The position numbers and the translations under genes are program-made. Of a DNA stretch of 64,000 bases, positions 12,024 through 24,000 are shown piece after piece. The stretch comes from Alisma plantago-aquatica (lineage: Eukaryota; Streptophyta; Magnoliopsida; Alismatales; Alismataceae), in contig OY856409.1 of NCBI GenBank assembly GCA_963693085.1, positions 501,798,303 to 501,862,302 on the forward strand, read 5' to 3'. Every line of letters starts with the position of its first letter. Position 1 is the first letter of the stretch. The notes under the pieces were generated by a model, which was given only the letters and a program-made list of their open reading frames with translations, had not been told where the DNA came from and made no database searches.

Positions 12024-14010
12024 AACCACTACCCCAGGATGCCACATAAAGTGATATTACTCAAAATAAAAAACATTTGGATGGTCCTAATCAACAACAA
12101 AAGAAAGATAACAAGATGACACTGCACAAAATTTTTGACCAGATGTCCACATATGCTAAAGGTCCAACATTTTCATTATGAGCATGTCACTATACATTAT
12201 TTATCACGTGTGAAACAACTTGCAATGTTTACAACATGAACATATATTACATGGAATACAAGTCAACATTAGAGTTCTTAGTACATTGGGATATAAAACT
12301 CCATGTCTGGACTAGAGATCTGTAGATAAATTTGGACCTCTCTGAGGTTATATAGAACCTTTTTCTATTGCTCACCGTCCATAGGAGGTGCTCACTGCTA
12401 TAATCTTGGCCATGAGACTGGACACTTAAAAGGACCTGGATACCAATGAAAAGATCTATCTTCCAACGAGAGATATAACAAGGCACTCTAATTATTTAAC
12501 TCTTCTATTACATGCATTATTTAAACAAATTAAGCATTAAGCAATAACTTAAATAATATGTATTTAGTTGTAGATAAAGATAGGCATATGATAGAATAAA
12601 AACATCAAAATGTGAACTATCTAAATACTAAGTAGATAATATTACATGTCTTGACTATATGTTTTATTATTTAAGTTATGGGTAGTTTCAGTGTATCACT
12701 CAAGCTACTATCTAGTGACTATCAAGTCCCTTAGCTCTTTGTGTAGAATCTCAGAACAATGGGTGTCCATAAGATCTTATGATGTCTTAGTTCATGCAAA
12801 TAACTAACGGCTTATCGACTAGAAAGCTACATAACAAATAGGTCTGTCTGAGGTAATCAAGCCATTACACTTATCTCATGGGTATAAAGACCCATATATA
12901 TCATCAAATCATATGGTTCAAAATGACATTGCCTAATATCACTAGAGATAAGTAGTTGAGTGCACTCATATTCATATCTATCATTTAGGTACTAAGGGAA
13001 AGTATACCTAATACGACCCTCAGTTACTAGTGTATAGTCAACAACATACAACTCTAAGTACCTTGCCACAATCCAAGATTGCTACAAGGTTATCAACTTT
13101 ATTATCCTGACTTTCAAACACTGGGATAGTTCTATGGTCTTTGAGTACTACATGATTAAGCTTTCACTTGATTTAATTATCAGTTTATTTATCTTTTGTG
13201 TATTCTAGAATTTAAGCAAAATACAATATCATGCTAGTATGCTAAATCAAACATTTCAACCCATATTTAATGATAATAAAAAATATAGTGGGACACCTGA
13301 CTAGATTGATGGGAACCTGGCCTGGGACGGAAACACCAAATAAAAGGAGGCTCACTAAATCTAGCTTGGTTATATAGAGTCAGTTAAAATTCATGATTGT
13401 AAAGTACACAACTAATTCCCTCTCATAGCTTGATCGTACACAATACAAGCCATCAAAAGGTTCCACTTTATCATGAAAAGGTGCACATTTATTCTAATTC
13501 CATCAGAAATTATTATGCCAAATCTGATCAGCAAGGCATCTAATACAAGTAAGATATGGTTGGAGGTATAATATACCATTTTTGGAGCAACAACATCTAG
13601 TACACATATTTTGAGAAGTATAACCTCTAGAAAAGTTAGACATCTACATCGTAGATCCTAATGAAACATTTTGTATACCATCCAAATGGAATAGTTCACA
13701 AAGTATATGCATATTCAATTATTTTTTAGATGTGAAGCATGCATCTCTTATACTATTCCTATCATGTTCTATCGTGCATGTTGCAATTTTAGTTAATCTT
13801 GTGTTCTAGTGGGATCTAGTATCACACAATGTCAAGTGATCTTAGGTTACCAAATGTCTACAAAGACCCAAAATTAATGTGGGGCAATCTATTGGTATTT
13901 TCATTTTTCCTTGAATGATTGGCTCTAGTGTCACACAATGTCAAGTGATCCTATTTCTTCCTTTTTAGTAACCTCATTTTTAACTCGATCTTAATTTTCA
14001 TCATGATATG
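12024..14010 (-). mobile_element. Old retroelement relic, no gene
   Basis: About 2 kb without coding sequence. From 12.1 to 13.3 kb it shares order and scattered words with 59.6-60.9 kb; both have a CAGCGAGAGATATAAC / CAACGAGAGATATAAC block and later a TCTATGG ... ACTACATGATTA ... TTTCACTT block. It may be a decayed copy of that minus-strand LTR. A 24-bp word around GTCACACAATGTCAAGTGATC occurs twice near 13818 and 13927. 13.3-14.0 kb shows nothing I can name. Confidence 0.4.
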
Positions 14011-14021
14011 GTACTCATACA

Positions 14022-16130
14022 AAAAAAACCGGCTCCTACATGTGGATACTTAAGGAATATCGAGAGAAAAAAACACAACAAAATATTTTTTTTGAGAATC
14101 CTTCGAGCATGATCCATCTAATACAAAAGTACCAAATTACAATTTACATGCTTATATATTATCATGAAATAAGTTCTTATGGTCCAACTTGTAACACTTG
14201 ATGCAGACCTGGATCCTCCAATCTATGTCTCCTTAATGTTTTAACGGATCAACAATCGACACTCGTTCCCGATGTCATTGACACTCTGGGAATCACCTCG
14301 GGATAAGTGTAGAATACTAATTTCCTATGTCTAATCATGACAATTCACATATGATTATTAGTGGTGAGTTGTCAGATTTAGCCAACAATTTGCATAGATC
14401 CCTAGTCCACACAACTTTTCTCTGTTGACTCCAGATCTGATCCAAATTGCCTCCAGAAGATCACACCATTCTGAGGTCAACTTGTCTGACTGATCACACT
14501 ATTCTACCATGTAAATTTCTCTAAAAGTTGCGTGCCAGGTGAGTTTCTTTGTTCCATCATGGATACCTTCTCCTCAATTTGTGTGCATGGTGGATCACAT
14601 CATTCTTCTGTCAACGCTTGTAGTAGAATGCTCTATTTTGTTGTCATGCCAATTTACATGCCATTTATGAAGATTTTTATTGAGAACAAATTCATTGTGC
14701 GAAATTGTCTCCATAAGTCCCAGACGATCACTCAAAGATGGCCCCAAGTTGCTAATCTCCTCCTCTCCCTCTTTCTCTCTCTAAGTTGCTCTTAGAGTTT
14801 CTCAAACCTTAGAGGCAACAATGAGAAGATTTGAGTACGTTCCCTAACGACCTCCTCTCATATCAAATATATAGAGGAGTGGAGAGTAGGGTTTCCCAAA
14901 TCCTATTTGTCCATGCTATGGACTCCCTCAGGGAATGAGGAAATACTCCATGCACAGGGTCCTGTAGAACACACTATTTTGCCAGTCCAAGTGTCGTGCA
15001 GACTTCATCTTTCTAAAGGGGAGGGCCCCTAACTTATGGAAACCAATTCCTTAAATTAGGATTTGTATTTTATTCAGATCCTCAAAACTTACATTCATAT
15101 CCCTAGATTTATGTTAACGATTATGATAAGGTCCAATTCAATTTTTTTTCAAGCTATCTCTATGTGTGTGACCATATAGGCACCATTCTATGTTGGAAAT
15201 AGATTTACTAATCAATGTTATGATCTATAAGTAATGAGCGATCTCTACTCATAAATCATTATTACCCAAGTTGTAGGATTAGTCAGACAAAACTAAACTA
15301 TCAATGTCCAGTTTTATCGTATTATATAATCATTTTATCACAGATATCCATATTGAACTAGACACATGGACATGTCATGCTCATAACATTAATCTAAGTC
15401 CCTTAATCTCCTAGTATACTAGCAAGATACATATGAGTCCAATATAATATATTGACTCATATGAGCACAACCATACATTGCTCTAGTCTAACTTATCAAG
15501 AGGTCTTGGATACCACTCCTATTATATGGGACAAACAATCCTTAGTCACTCACAATGCGTAAAATGATTCTCATGACACCCAATCACTACCTTTATGGCA
15601 AACTTCTTCAGGATCACTTTGAGTAGTGTTAATACATGATGATTGTCATGTCACCATTGTATTGACTTTGTTGTAGGATTGCAACACAACAATTACATTT
15701 GAGAGTTGACTACTACTATCATATAACGGTCTAGAATTACTCTTAAGACATGCATGTCCAATACACTTATTCTCTAACAAGTACCTATGTGTCTGAATTA
15801 GTATCCAATACCTATGATCCATGAGACATATCCATCAGTCACCAAGCATACTAGTCTTGTGTGTATTATTGTTGTCCAATACACAACAATACTTGACTAG
15901 AAACATTTTAAGAATAGTTTTTTAGCTTCCATTAGGATCTCATACTCAAGTGACGTACTTTAGGTCCCATGGATTTAAATCAGTTATTCTAAGGAAATTA
16001 TTATGTATATTGATATTGTAACAATTGAATATGCATTAAAAATTACAATTATCTTTATTAATCAAATTAAAAGTACAAAATATCCCTATACTCATCATCT
16101 AATTATTGGTATCCAGGGCATATACACTGA
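14022..16130 (-). repeat. Diverged solo LTR E of the Angela-like group
   Basis: About 2.1 kb, the same length as LTRs A and B and collinear with them: TGACTCATATGAG, then TCTAACTTATCAAGAGG, ACCACTCCTATTAT and ACCCAATCACTACCTTTAT follow in the same order. The right end (GGTATCCAGGGCATATACA) is the decayed LTR start. A weak PBS-like word (TGGTACTCATACA) sits at about 14010-14022. A minus-strand TATA is at 14865-14873. No coding interior was found beside it, so it is probably solo. The left boundary is approximate. Confidence 0.7.
14865..14873 (-). promoter_or_regulatory. TATA box of LTR E
   Basis: TATATATTT on the minus strand, preceded by CTCCTC, at the position expected from LTRs A and B. 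Confidence 0.5.
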
Positions 16131-17618
16131 AAGACACTTCCTTGTTGATTTTTCAACAATGCCTTTATTGAAGGCGTCCACTCATACTTATAGCTACGTT
16201 ATGCTTTACATAACACATATTTTGTTAATCTTATTATGAATTTCATAAGTAGTAGTTAAAACATCCTTCTAAAAATAAGCATAGTTACCCAATGATTGAA
16301 AGAAATGGAAAGGAATGAAACTTATTGTTACAAAAATGGTGAAGGCACCTGAAGGGGTTACTTCATTCCAGTTTTTGGTGAAGAACACTCAACAAGTTAT
16401 TTGGACCCAACCATCACATAATCCTTATCGAATTATGAACCATTTGTGTGTAGTATACAATTCATGTGTCTTATAAGTGGTGGCTAAGAAACTCTTCCTT
16501 TGCTCCCATATATGAAGATATTTTGTATTAAAAATATCTTACACGTTTGATAAAAAAAAATCGTGCACCTACAATACCATGACATTGTTTTAGTATGATA
16601 ACTACCAAAAGTTGATCTTGTTTATGGATATGAAGTATGCCTTCACCATGATTATTTGGCGATTATTTATGTTTGATTTCTCCCTCTTTCCTATAAAATG
16701 ATGATGTCATCAAGGATCTTTAAAAAATTATTGGAGGGCCGCTATGTAAAATTGTCTTAAACTGAGACCAAGTAGTTTCTTTTGACAAATAGATGGATCA
16801 AGAATGGTAGCATGTCCTCTTTAGTTCTTTTTAAAATTTGAAAATCTATAAAAAAATTGAGAAATATGTTAACATATTTGACTTGTTGTGAAAGAGGTGA
16901 ATTTAAGAGTATTTGACGAGTTCTGGTGGAATGTGGCAGCATAAATCCGTACACGCAAGGATGGTGTTGGGCTTCTTAATATGCGACTTATATTGATAAG
17001 TTTTAACATGAAATTTGACAACAATATAGTTTTTTTTTCTTGCATGATGAGCATGGATCAAAAGCTTTATCATTGTATTTTTTTCTTCCTACAACTATAT
17101 ATTTTGGATAGAGGCATAGTTTTTTCTTTTCTCAGCATATAACATACAGATAGTTGGAATGTGGAGAACCAATTCATCTGGAATGTTCTTACATAATATG
17201 GAGTTCACGACATCTGAGTCGCTTTTGAAGACTGAATTAATATATATCTTCCCACCTGTATAATAAGAAGGATAGAGGTACATTCAACACAAAAGAATTT
17301 GCTATGTGGACATATTTTGAAACTCAAAATGAAATCAAAGGCATCCTCTATCAAAAAAAACAAAAAATATCTAAATAAAATATATTCTTTTTTGTGAGGT
17401 GAAGAATGGCTCGATTTCTATTTTAGGTTTTACAATGATGTATACGTAGCGCTATTCTAACACAAATGTGTTCACATAATTACCATCTTTTTGTAAGGTG
17501 TAATTGATAGACTTTACTTTCGTTCCCCTCTATGCCTAGATTCCTGCATAGATTCCTGCATTTAGATATCCGGGCCCAATGACACAACACGTTCCTTTAC
17601 TCGGCTTGTATGCTGCAG
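16131..17618. other. AT-rich stretch upstream of the subtilase, nothing identified
   Basis: No exon-like GC-rich segment, TE terminus or RNA gene was recognised. If the subtilase is still a gene, this is part of an intron: 17611-17618 reads TGCTGCAG, an acceptor. A GATTCCTGCATA doublet lies at about 17540-17560. Confidence 0.5.
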
Positions 17619-19518
17619 GAAGCTAATCGGGGCCCGGTACTACCTCAAGGATTACGAGGTCCGTTTCGGCCCACTGAACAACTCCTACGCCTACCGCTCC
17701 CCTCGGGACCACGACGGCCACGGCACTCACACGGCCTCGACTGCGGTGGGACGCGCCGTGCAGGACGCATCTGCGCTGGGCGGCTTCGCCAAGGGCATCG
17801 CCACCGGCGGACTCCCGTTGGCTCGGCTCGCTGTCTACAAGGTCTGCTGGCCCCTCGACGGCGAAAACCCGAACATGGAAAACGTATGCTATGAGGCCGA
17901 CATGCTGAAAGCCATCGCAGACGCCGTGGCGGACGGCGTCGACGTGCTCAGCGTGTCCATAGGAGCACATCTGACCAGGGAGAATATAACGATTGACGGA
18001 ATCGCGTTGGGGGCGTTGAAGGCGCTGAAGAGGGGCGTCGTGGTGGTGACCAGTGCGGGGAACGATGGGCCGGCGCCGGAGACTGTGATGAACCTGTCAC
18101 CGTGGCTGCTTTCCGTCTCAGCCAGCTCCATCGACCGCGCCTTCCCTGCGCCAGTTATGCTCGGCAATGGAGAGTCCGTCATGGTGAGTACGCAGCGTGT
18201 GGATTTCTGTTCGTTGAATGTGTCCTATGCATGCGTGAGATTTGGATATCGCTCAAGTAAACTTCTAATGTGCTGCTTGATACAACAGGGCCAAACCGTC
18301 ACTGTATACCATCTTGGAAATGAAACAGTTTCACAGCCGCCGCCGCAGTACCCCCTGATATACGCCGGTGATGCAGAGCTCCCCGACGTCGACTACGAGC
18401 TCTCAGGGCAGTGTCTACCCGACTCCCTGGATCCTTCCCTAGTCAAAGACAAGGTTGTCCTCTGCCTCCGCGGCTATGGGCTCCGGGCCGAAAAGGGAGA
18501 AGAAGTCAAGAGAGCTGGCGGTGCTGCCATCATCCTGGGGAACAGCGCCCAGAACGGCCGCGAGATCCCCGTCGACTCCCACGTCATCCCAGGTACAGCT
18601 GTTGCTGCGGACGGAAGCGACGCAATACGGCACTACATCGACTCCACCGAACGGCCAACGGCATCCCTTGCGGACGCCCGCACGGCGCTCGGCGTCCTCC
18701 CGTCCCCTGTGATGGCCTCTTTTACGTCACGCGGACCCAACCCCGTGGAGCCCGGCCTGCTCAAGCCAGACGTCACCGCGCCGGGTATCAACATCCTGGC
18801 GGCGTGGACGGGATCATTGGGCCCCACCAAGCTCACCTCCGACGAAAGGGTTGTTCAATACAACATCTACTCCGGCACGTCCATGGCTTGCCCACACGTC
18901 TCCGCGACCGCAGCGGCTATCCGGTCGGCCCACCCCTCATGGAGCTCCGCCGCGATCAGGTCCGCAATCATGACCACGGCGTCGGCTGTTGACGTCCTCG
19001 GCGCACCCATCGCGAAAGCTGACGGGGAACCCGCGGGGCCGTTCGAGCTGGGCTCCGGCCACCTGAGGCCTACCTACGCCATGGACCCCGGACTGGTGTA
19101 CAACACGTCATACGAGGACTACGTGCTCTTCGGGTGCGCCAGCATTGGTTACCAGTACGACCACAACATCCCATGCCCGGCACAACCGCCCGCGCCGCAC
19201 GAGCTCAACCACCCCTCCGTCGCCGTCGCCCGGCTCAGCGGCACCGTCAACGTGAAGAGAACCGTCACCAACGTTGGTCCCGTCGGAGAGGTTTCGTATC
19301 GGGTGCGAGTCGAGCAGCCAAGAGAGGTCGAAGTAAAAGTTTCTCCAGAGGTTCTCAGGTTCTCGGATATTGGGGAAGAGATGAGCTTCTATATCACCAC
19401 GAGGGCTAAGCAGAATTGCCGCCGGAGCCTTGCCAGCGGGGCGTACGCTTTCGGTTCATTTACTTGGACAGACGGAGTTCATGAAGTCAGAAGCCCAATC
19501 GCTGTCGCACTCGCATAA
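17619..19518 (+). CDS. Subtilisin-like serine protease, SBT5.6-like, 5'-truncated
   Basis: Family S8 plant subtilase, normally a secreted apoplastic protease. Coding starts after an AG acceptor at 17618 with KLIGARYYLKDYE. The His motif DHDGHGTHTAS (about 17710-17742), the oxyanion Asn motif SAGNDGPAP (about 18052-18080) and the catalytic Ser in GTSMACPHVS (about 18876-18905) are all present. An intervening PA-type region (GGAAIILGN) and the C-terminal fibronectin III-like domain (NVKRTVTNVGPVGEVSYRVRVE) end at a stop at 19516-19518. One intron is at 18184-18288. Missing are the signal peptide, inhibitor I9 propeptide and the catalytic Asp (DTGxWPES); none lies upstream in the window. The Met at 17746 is internal and should not be taken as the start. 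GC content is far above the surroundings. It is either the 3' end of a gene split by a TE-filled intron of over 17 kb, or a pseudogene. Confidence 0.9.
18184..18288 (+). other. 105-bp intron in the subtilase, in frame and stop-free
   Basis: Donor ATG|GTGAGTA and acceptor ACAACAG|GGCCAAAC. The flanking protein reads GNGESVM / GQTVTVYH, matching the continuous family sequence, so this is an intron. Its length is divisible by three and it has no stop, so retention would add 35 residues without breaking the frame. Confidence 0.85.
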
Positions 19519-19800
19519 GTCCGGGCCAATAGCATCATTAAAGCTCAGCTCTCCTTCATATATACATAACACCACGGCAAGTTAAGGAAAACTAGGAAAG
19601 GAGTGTGTTGATTACAGTATAGTCTAGCTAGAAGTTAACATTAAAAACTACTATCAACTATGAAGTATGGAAGATCTTTTTCGTCCTTAATGAAGTAAGA
19701 TTTTGATGATTCTTAAGATTATGGAACACGACATACATTAGCATATTGACTTTACTTTTGGTTTCAGACCATCCACCATGACACAATGAAACCTCAACGC
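19519..19800. other. 3' flank of the subtilase
   Basis: AT-rich and non-coding. Probably the 3' untranslated region; no canonical AATAAA was confirmed. Confidence 0.4.
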
Positions 19801-20193
19801 TCTTGATGGAAGCTTGTCCATCTTGTGTTTTTCACTTCTCAAGACCCAATATTCAAGTGGAGCTATTACCACTTGAAATGTGTGAAGGTGAGGATATGAT
19901 CCAAAGAAAAATATTGAGAATCATTCTAATCATGTGTATGATTGCGAACTTTAATTTTCTTAAGAATCCGTATGTGCGTGACTATGTGAGTTATGTATAA
20001 CATTGGACCTAATGTCACTCATTGCTATCCAACTAATTAGAATAAGTTGATAATAACTTTAACATGTAAGTGCTCAATGTTACCATCTGAACCTATAGTC
20101 CATTTGTCATGGATATTCATATTGATCATGACATATGCAGTAGTCATCCTCTTACTCTTTTATCTATATTTCATGAACCAATATATTATGTTA

Positions 20194-20870
20194 GCTCAAT
20201 ATAGGGTGAAAATTGGGCTACATCTTTTAATAATGGTTAATTCAATTTGGTCAATAAGTAAATTTTTGGCTTCATATTTTAACCATTAACCTAGCTAATA
20301 TGACTCAGTTAATTGGGTGATGGTTAATCACTTTTAATTTGAACAATCAATTTGATTAACCCAATAACAATTCTATAACAATACTTGTAGAAAGATCAAG
20401 AAACTACGGTCAATTATCATGTTATTGTAGTGTTGTAACTAAATGTAAACACTATACATTTCAAAAAAATATGACTAATATATAAATGAAAAGGGTTATT
20501 AAAATAAAAGTATAACCATGTAGGAATGTATGCACGTAAGATACTTTACTACGAATATCTTTTATATAAATATAAACACCATAAATTTCATAAAAAACAT
20601 GACTAATATATAAATGAAGAGGCTTATTGAAATATATGTATAGTCATGTAGGCATGTATGCACGTAAGGTAGTTTACTACATATAAATAATTCCTACTAA
20701 AAAATTCTTTTGCCGAAATTGAAAATATTTTTAATCATTAAATTATCCATTTTGCCAATTAGCAAAAATATTTTAATTAAATTAACGGAATTATCCAAAT
20801 TGTTAGAACCAAATTAATCATAATGGAGTAAAACATTTGATAATCAAACTATGATCACCCTTGCTCAATA
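20194..20870. mobile_element. hAT-like MITE with 8-bp target duplication
   Basis: The element is 20202-20862 (661 bp), flanked by GCTCAATA at 20194-20201 and 20863-20870. Its ends are TAGGGTGA at the left and, reversed, AAGGGTGA at the right (7 of 8). An 8-bp duplication with short TAGGG-type ends fits the hAT superfamily. A ninth matching base (T) follows both copies, so a 9-bp, Mutator-type duplication is possible. There is no coding capacity. The flanking DNA is continuous LTR sequence. Confidence 0.75.
20447..20688. repeat. Tandem duplication inside the MITE
   Basis: Two copies of about 115 bp with a period of about 127, at 20447-20560 and 20574-20688, sharing ATGACTAATATATAAATGAA and GTATGCACGTAAG. 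Divergence is about 15 percent by eye. Confidence 0.8.
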
Positions 20871-20961
20871 TCATATATTGACTCATATGAGAATACCCAT
20901 ATATTTTGTAGTCTCACTTATCAAATGACCAATATATCACTCCAATAGGAGGGGATAATAT

Positions 20962-22259
20962 TGACTTTTTCGAAATGTTACACCCTAGTTTCAATGATGG
21001 AAATATTTCTCATTTGGGTTACTAATGTGTGACTTAAGTTTTTTTAGGTGATCAAAGAACTTAGTCAAGTTTCCATTTCTAATAATAAACAAGCATGCTC
21101 TTGTGTGGATGCTTGTACAGTAAGTTGTACCTAGTGCAAATTATACAGTTGGATAGGAATTATATAAGAACAAGTGATGAACAGCTCCAACCCGTCCTAC
21201 ATTTAGTTTTATACTTATATACACCCATTAGGATAGGTAGATATTTTTTCATATTCATTTGAGTCATTTCTAAAATATAGGGACTATTGAGATAGAGTGT
21301 TTTTTGACCGAACTATAATTTGATAAAAATACATTTCGGTTGAACTTTAGATTGACCAACACATTACTGTGAGACCAAAGAAGGTCCGAAATCATATTTT
21401 GGTCTAACTTCAATTCAAGCAAGATACATCTTCATTGAACTTTGATTTGACCAGGACAGTTCAATAGAAAAATCAACTAGTGATTAATTAGACTAGTTTC
21501 CCACTAAATAACTGTAAATACTCCCAACATCTATCTTAAATATTATTAAGTATTCTTTATGTATGAGTGATATATGAATACCCAAAGTATATTTGAGCAT
21601 TGTCTCTACAAGCTATATGTCTCAAGTTTACAATTATGGGTTGCTACATTGAGATGCTTCCAAGAAAGTCTAAGCTTAGTCTAACTCTAGTGTCTTACTC
21701 CACCAAATCCAAACTTTCCTAAACCTAAGTTTTGTTGATCGTACTTGTTTATTAGTGATTTAATTGTATATCTTATGAGATTAAGTTGCAATTTCCTTAA
21801 TGGTTTGTTGCTTCTTGCTACTTTATATGAGAGGTTTCAGAAAAGTTCTTTGTATCTATTTCTTACTATCTAAAGGTGGTGGAGATAGATTGTATTTTTT
21901 CCTCAATAAGATTGGTCTTTAGGCGTCCAACAAAGAAGACAATAGTTATCTTTGAGCTGAAAAAAGGGTTAGTCTTGAATCACAAAAGACACTAGTAATT
22001 ATATTTGTATTAGTATAGAATAGGTAATAAATACAAATGAGAAAATACTAATTGAGATCATTAGGTAGTAAAATGATGTAATTTTAGTCCAAGACCACTC
22101 TACATCTTGTGTCTTGTGTAGTTGTATATAAAAAAGAAATTAGTCTTTCTTTACTCTTTCTACTAAAGTATCATTTTAAGAAAGTTGCAGTTAACCATCC
22201 TTGTGTTTTAAGTTGCATAAATTCAAATTTTCTCTATTCACTCCTCCCTCTAGAGATTT
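20962..22259 (+). repeat. 5' LTR of the plus-strand Copia
   Basis: Starts TGACTTTTTCG and aligns with 25127 onward: GGATAGGAATTATATAAGAACA, TATACACCCATTAGGATA and CTAGTGTCTTACTCCACCAAAT have counterparts in order. Ends near CTCCCTCTAGAG, before the PBS. Confidence 0.8.
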
Positions 22260-22263
22260 CATT

Positions 22264-22275
22264 TAGTATTAGAGC
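22264..22275 (+). other. Primer binding site, Copia
   Basis: TAGTATTAGAGC, two transitions away from the standard TGGTATCAGAGC, just downstream of the LTR. Confidence 0.75.
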
Positions 22276-22559
22276 AAGGCTTCACAAAGCTTCAACGACT
22301 CTTGAAGATGGGTGGACCAACTCAACCTTAAAGTAGCACACATACATAGGTCTACTTTTTTTTAAGGCTCAAACTACACTTATTGGAAGAAACATTTGTA
22401 ATTCTTATTTCAATGGATTAACTTTGATATTTAGAAAATAGACATCCTACCGTGTGTGCCCCCTATAATGAAGATTTAGCCACGGGAATGTGTCTATGGT
22501 AAAAAATGCCACTTTGAATGCTAGATCCACAAGTATTCTATATTCTTTCCTATTTCCTA

Positions 22560-24000
22560 GTGATCTTATGATAATTTCCTCTTGTAAAAATGCTTATGAT
22601 ATTTGGTGAAAATTACTTACTATACATGAAGGATCCAAACAAGAAAAGGATACTATTATCAATATATTAAACCATATACTAGAGTTATTTTGCATGAAAA
22701 TAAATTTTTTTTCTAAAATGTACTCTAGACTTATATCATAAATGTCATGAAAAATCTCTTGGAAAGAATATAGAAGATTAAGAGTTTGTTACTATTATTT
22801 TGAATTCTCTAACCTCTGATGAGAAGAAAGTTACTGTCCTTAAAGAATCTATGGATCTTTCTACATTGCATATTGAAGTACTTATAGGAAACTTAGAGAC
22901 TTATAAAGTCAGGCTCATAGAATATGAAATAGAAGGTGAAGAAAAAAATAAATCTAAGAAAATAGAAAGAACCTCGAAAAAAGGGTCTTAAAATAACCAT
23001 CTTCTTCATAAATTGGCTCATCTAATAGTGAAGAATAAAAAAATGACAAAGTTAAGAAGTCAAATTCTTCTTCTCACAAGAACATTACATCTCTTTCTAC
23101 TAGATGTTGTTCTTATAGGCAAAATGGACGCAAGAAGAATGAATGTTTGAAACACAAAAAAAAAACAAGAAGAATTCCAAGGATAAAAAACAAGGCATGT
23201 TGTGTTTCTTGGAATTTCTCTTCAAGTTTGGGGTCAAATGATGAGGAAGTATGCTGTCATGTTGTTGAATATCTAATCATCGAACATGATGAACAAGACG
23301 AAGAAGGTGCATAAAGTGACGATAGTGAGGTATCTCTTTCAACTTTTTCTAAAAAAGAACTTATTGGACTTGCTGCACTTACATCAGAAAAGGATGAAAA
23401 ATATAAGAAAAAAAAATAGAGATGCTACTATTGTTGATTCTTTGAATGTAGAACTTAATGAGCCAAATGGTCAATATGCTAGCAAAAAGAAAAATATGGA
23501 TTATCTTATTTCTCAAAATACTTCTTCGAAAGCTTAAGTTTATACTCTTCCAAAAAAGTTGAGTGAGATTGAGAAACAACCTATTATTTTATCACATGCT
23601 GGTTATGATCTTAGGTTCCAGTAAAATGATGATTTAAATGATAAAAATTATATGCATGAAGATAACATTGCTAGTACTAGGAGATGTTTAATTTCTACTA
23701 CAAAACACTCGTTGATGTTTTCTAAAGAAGATGAAAAATCTTAAGAGATCTTTAATTTTTTTCCAAAAAGTATAAAATGTTGAAAAATATATTGTATTCT
23801 CAAAATGGTCATGCAAGTTCAAGTGAGATTGGTTATGTTTCAAGAAATTAATATAGAAAGAAGAAGAAAATGCCTGTATTTGTAAAATCAAATTCTAGTT
23901 CTTCTCTATGCTTTAAAAATGTTACATGCTTTTCTTGTGAGATATTTGGTTATTACACTTTCTCATGCCTATTTAAGAGGAAGAGTGATAGAAACATGGT
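22560..24000 (+). pseudogene. Copia gag pseudogene
   Basis: Read across several frames with stops. AYDIW-stop-KLLTIHEGSKQEKDT (about 22590-22650) and ELFCMK (about 22680) are the N-terminal gag motifs. SLTSDEKKVTVLKESMDLS ... IGNLETYKVRLIEYE follows at 22800-22991. Near 23920-23990 there is a knuckle CFSCEIFGYYTFSC in which the zinc-binding His is Tyr, followed by LFKRKSD. This order is typical of Copia gag. Non-functional. Confidence 0.8.

Noticed and set aside
17623..18992. Several antisense and +frame open readings over the subtilase
   Set aside because: GC-rich coding DNA produces long shadow frames; none has a domain.
17746..19518. 590-residue open frame taken as a complete subtilase
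   Set aside because: The Met at 17746 lies after the catalytic His motif, and the frame runs through a 105-bp intron; coding clearly begins earlier, at 17619.
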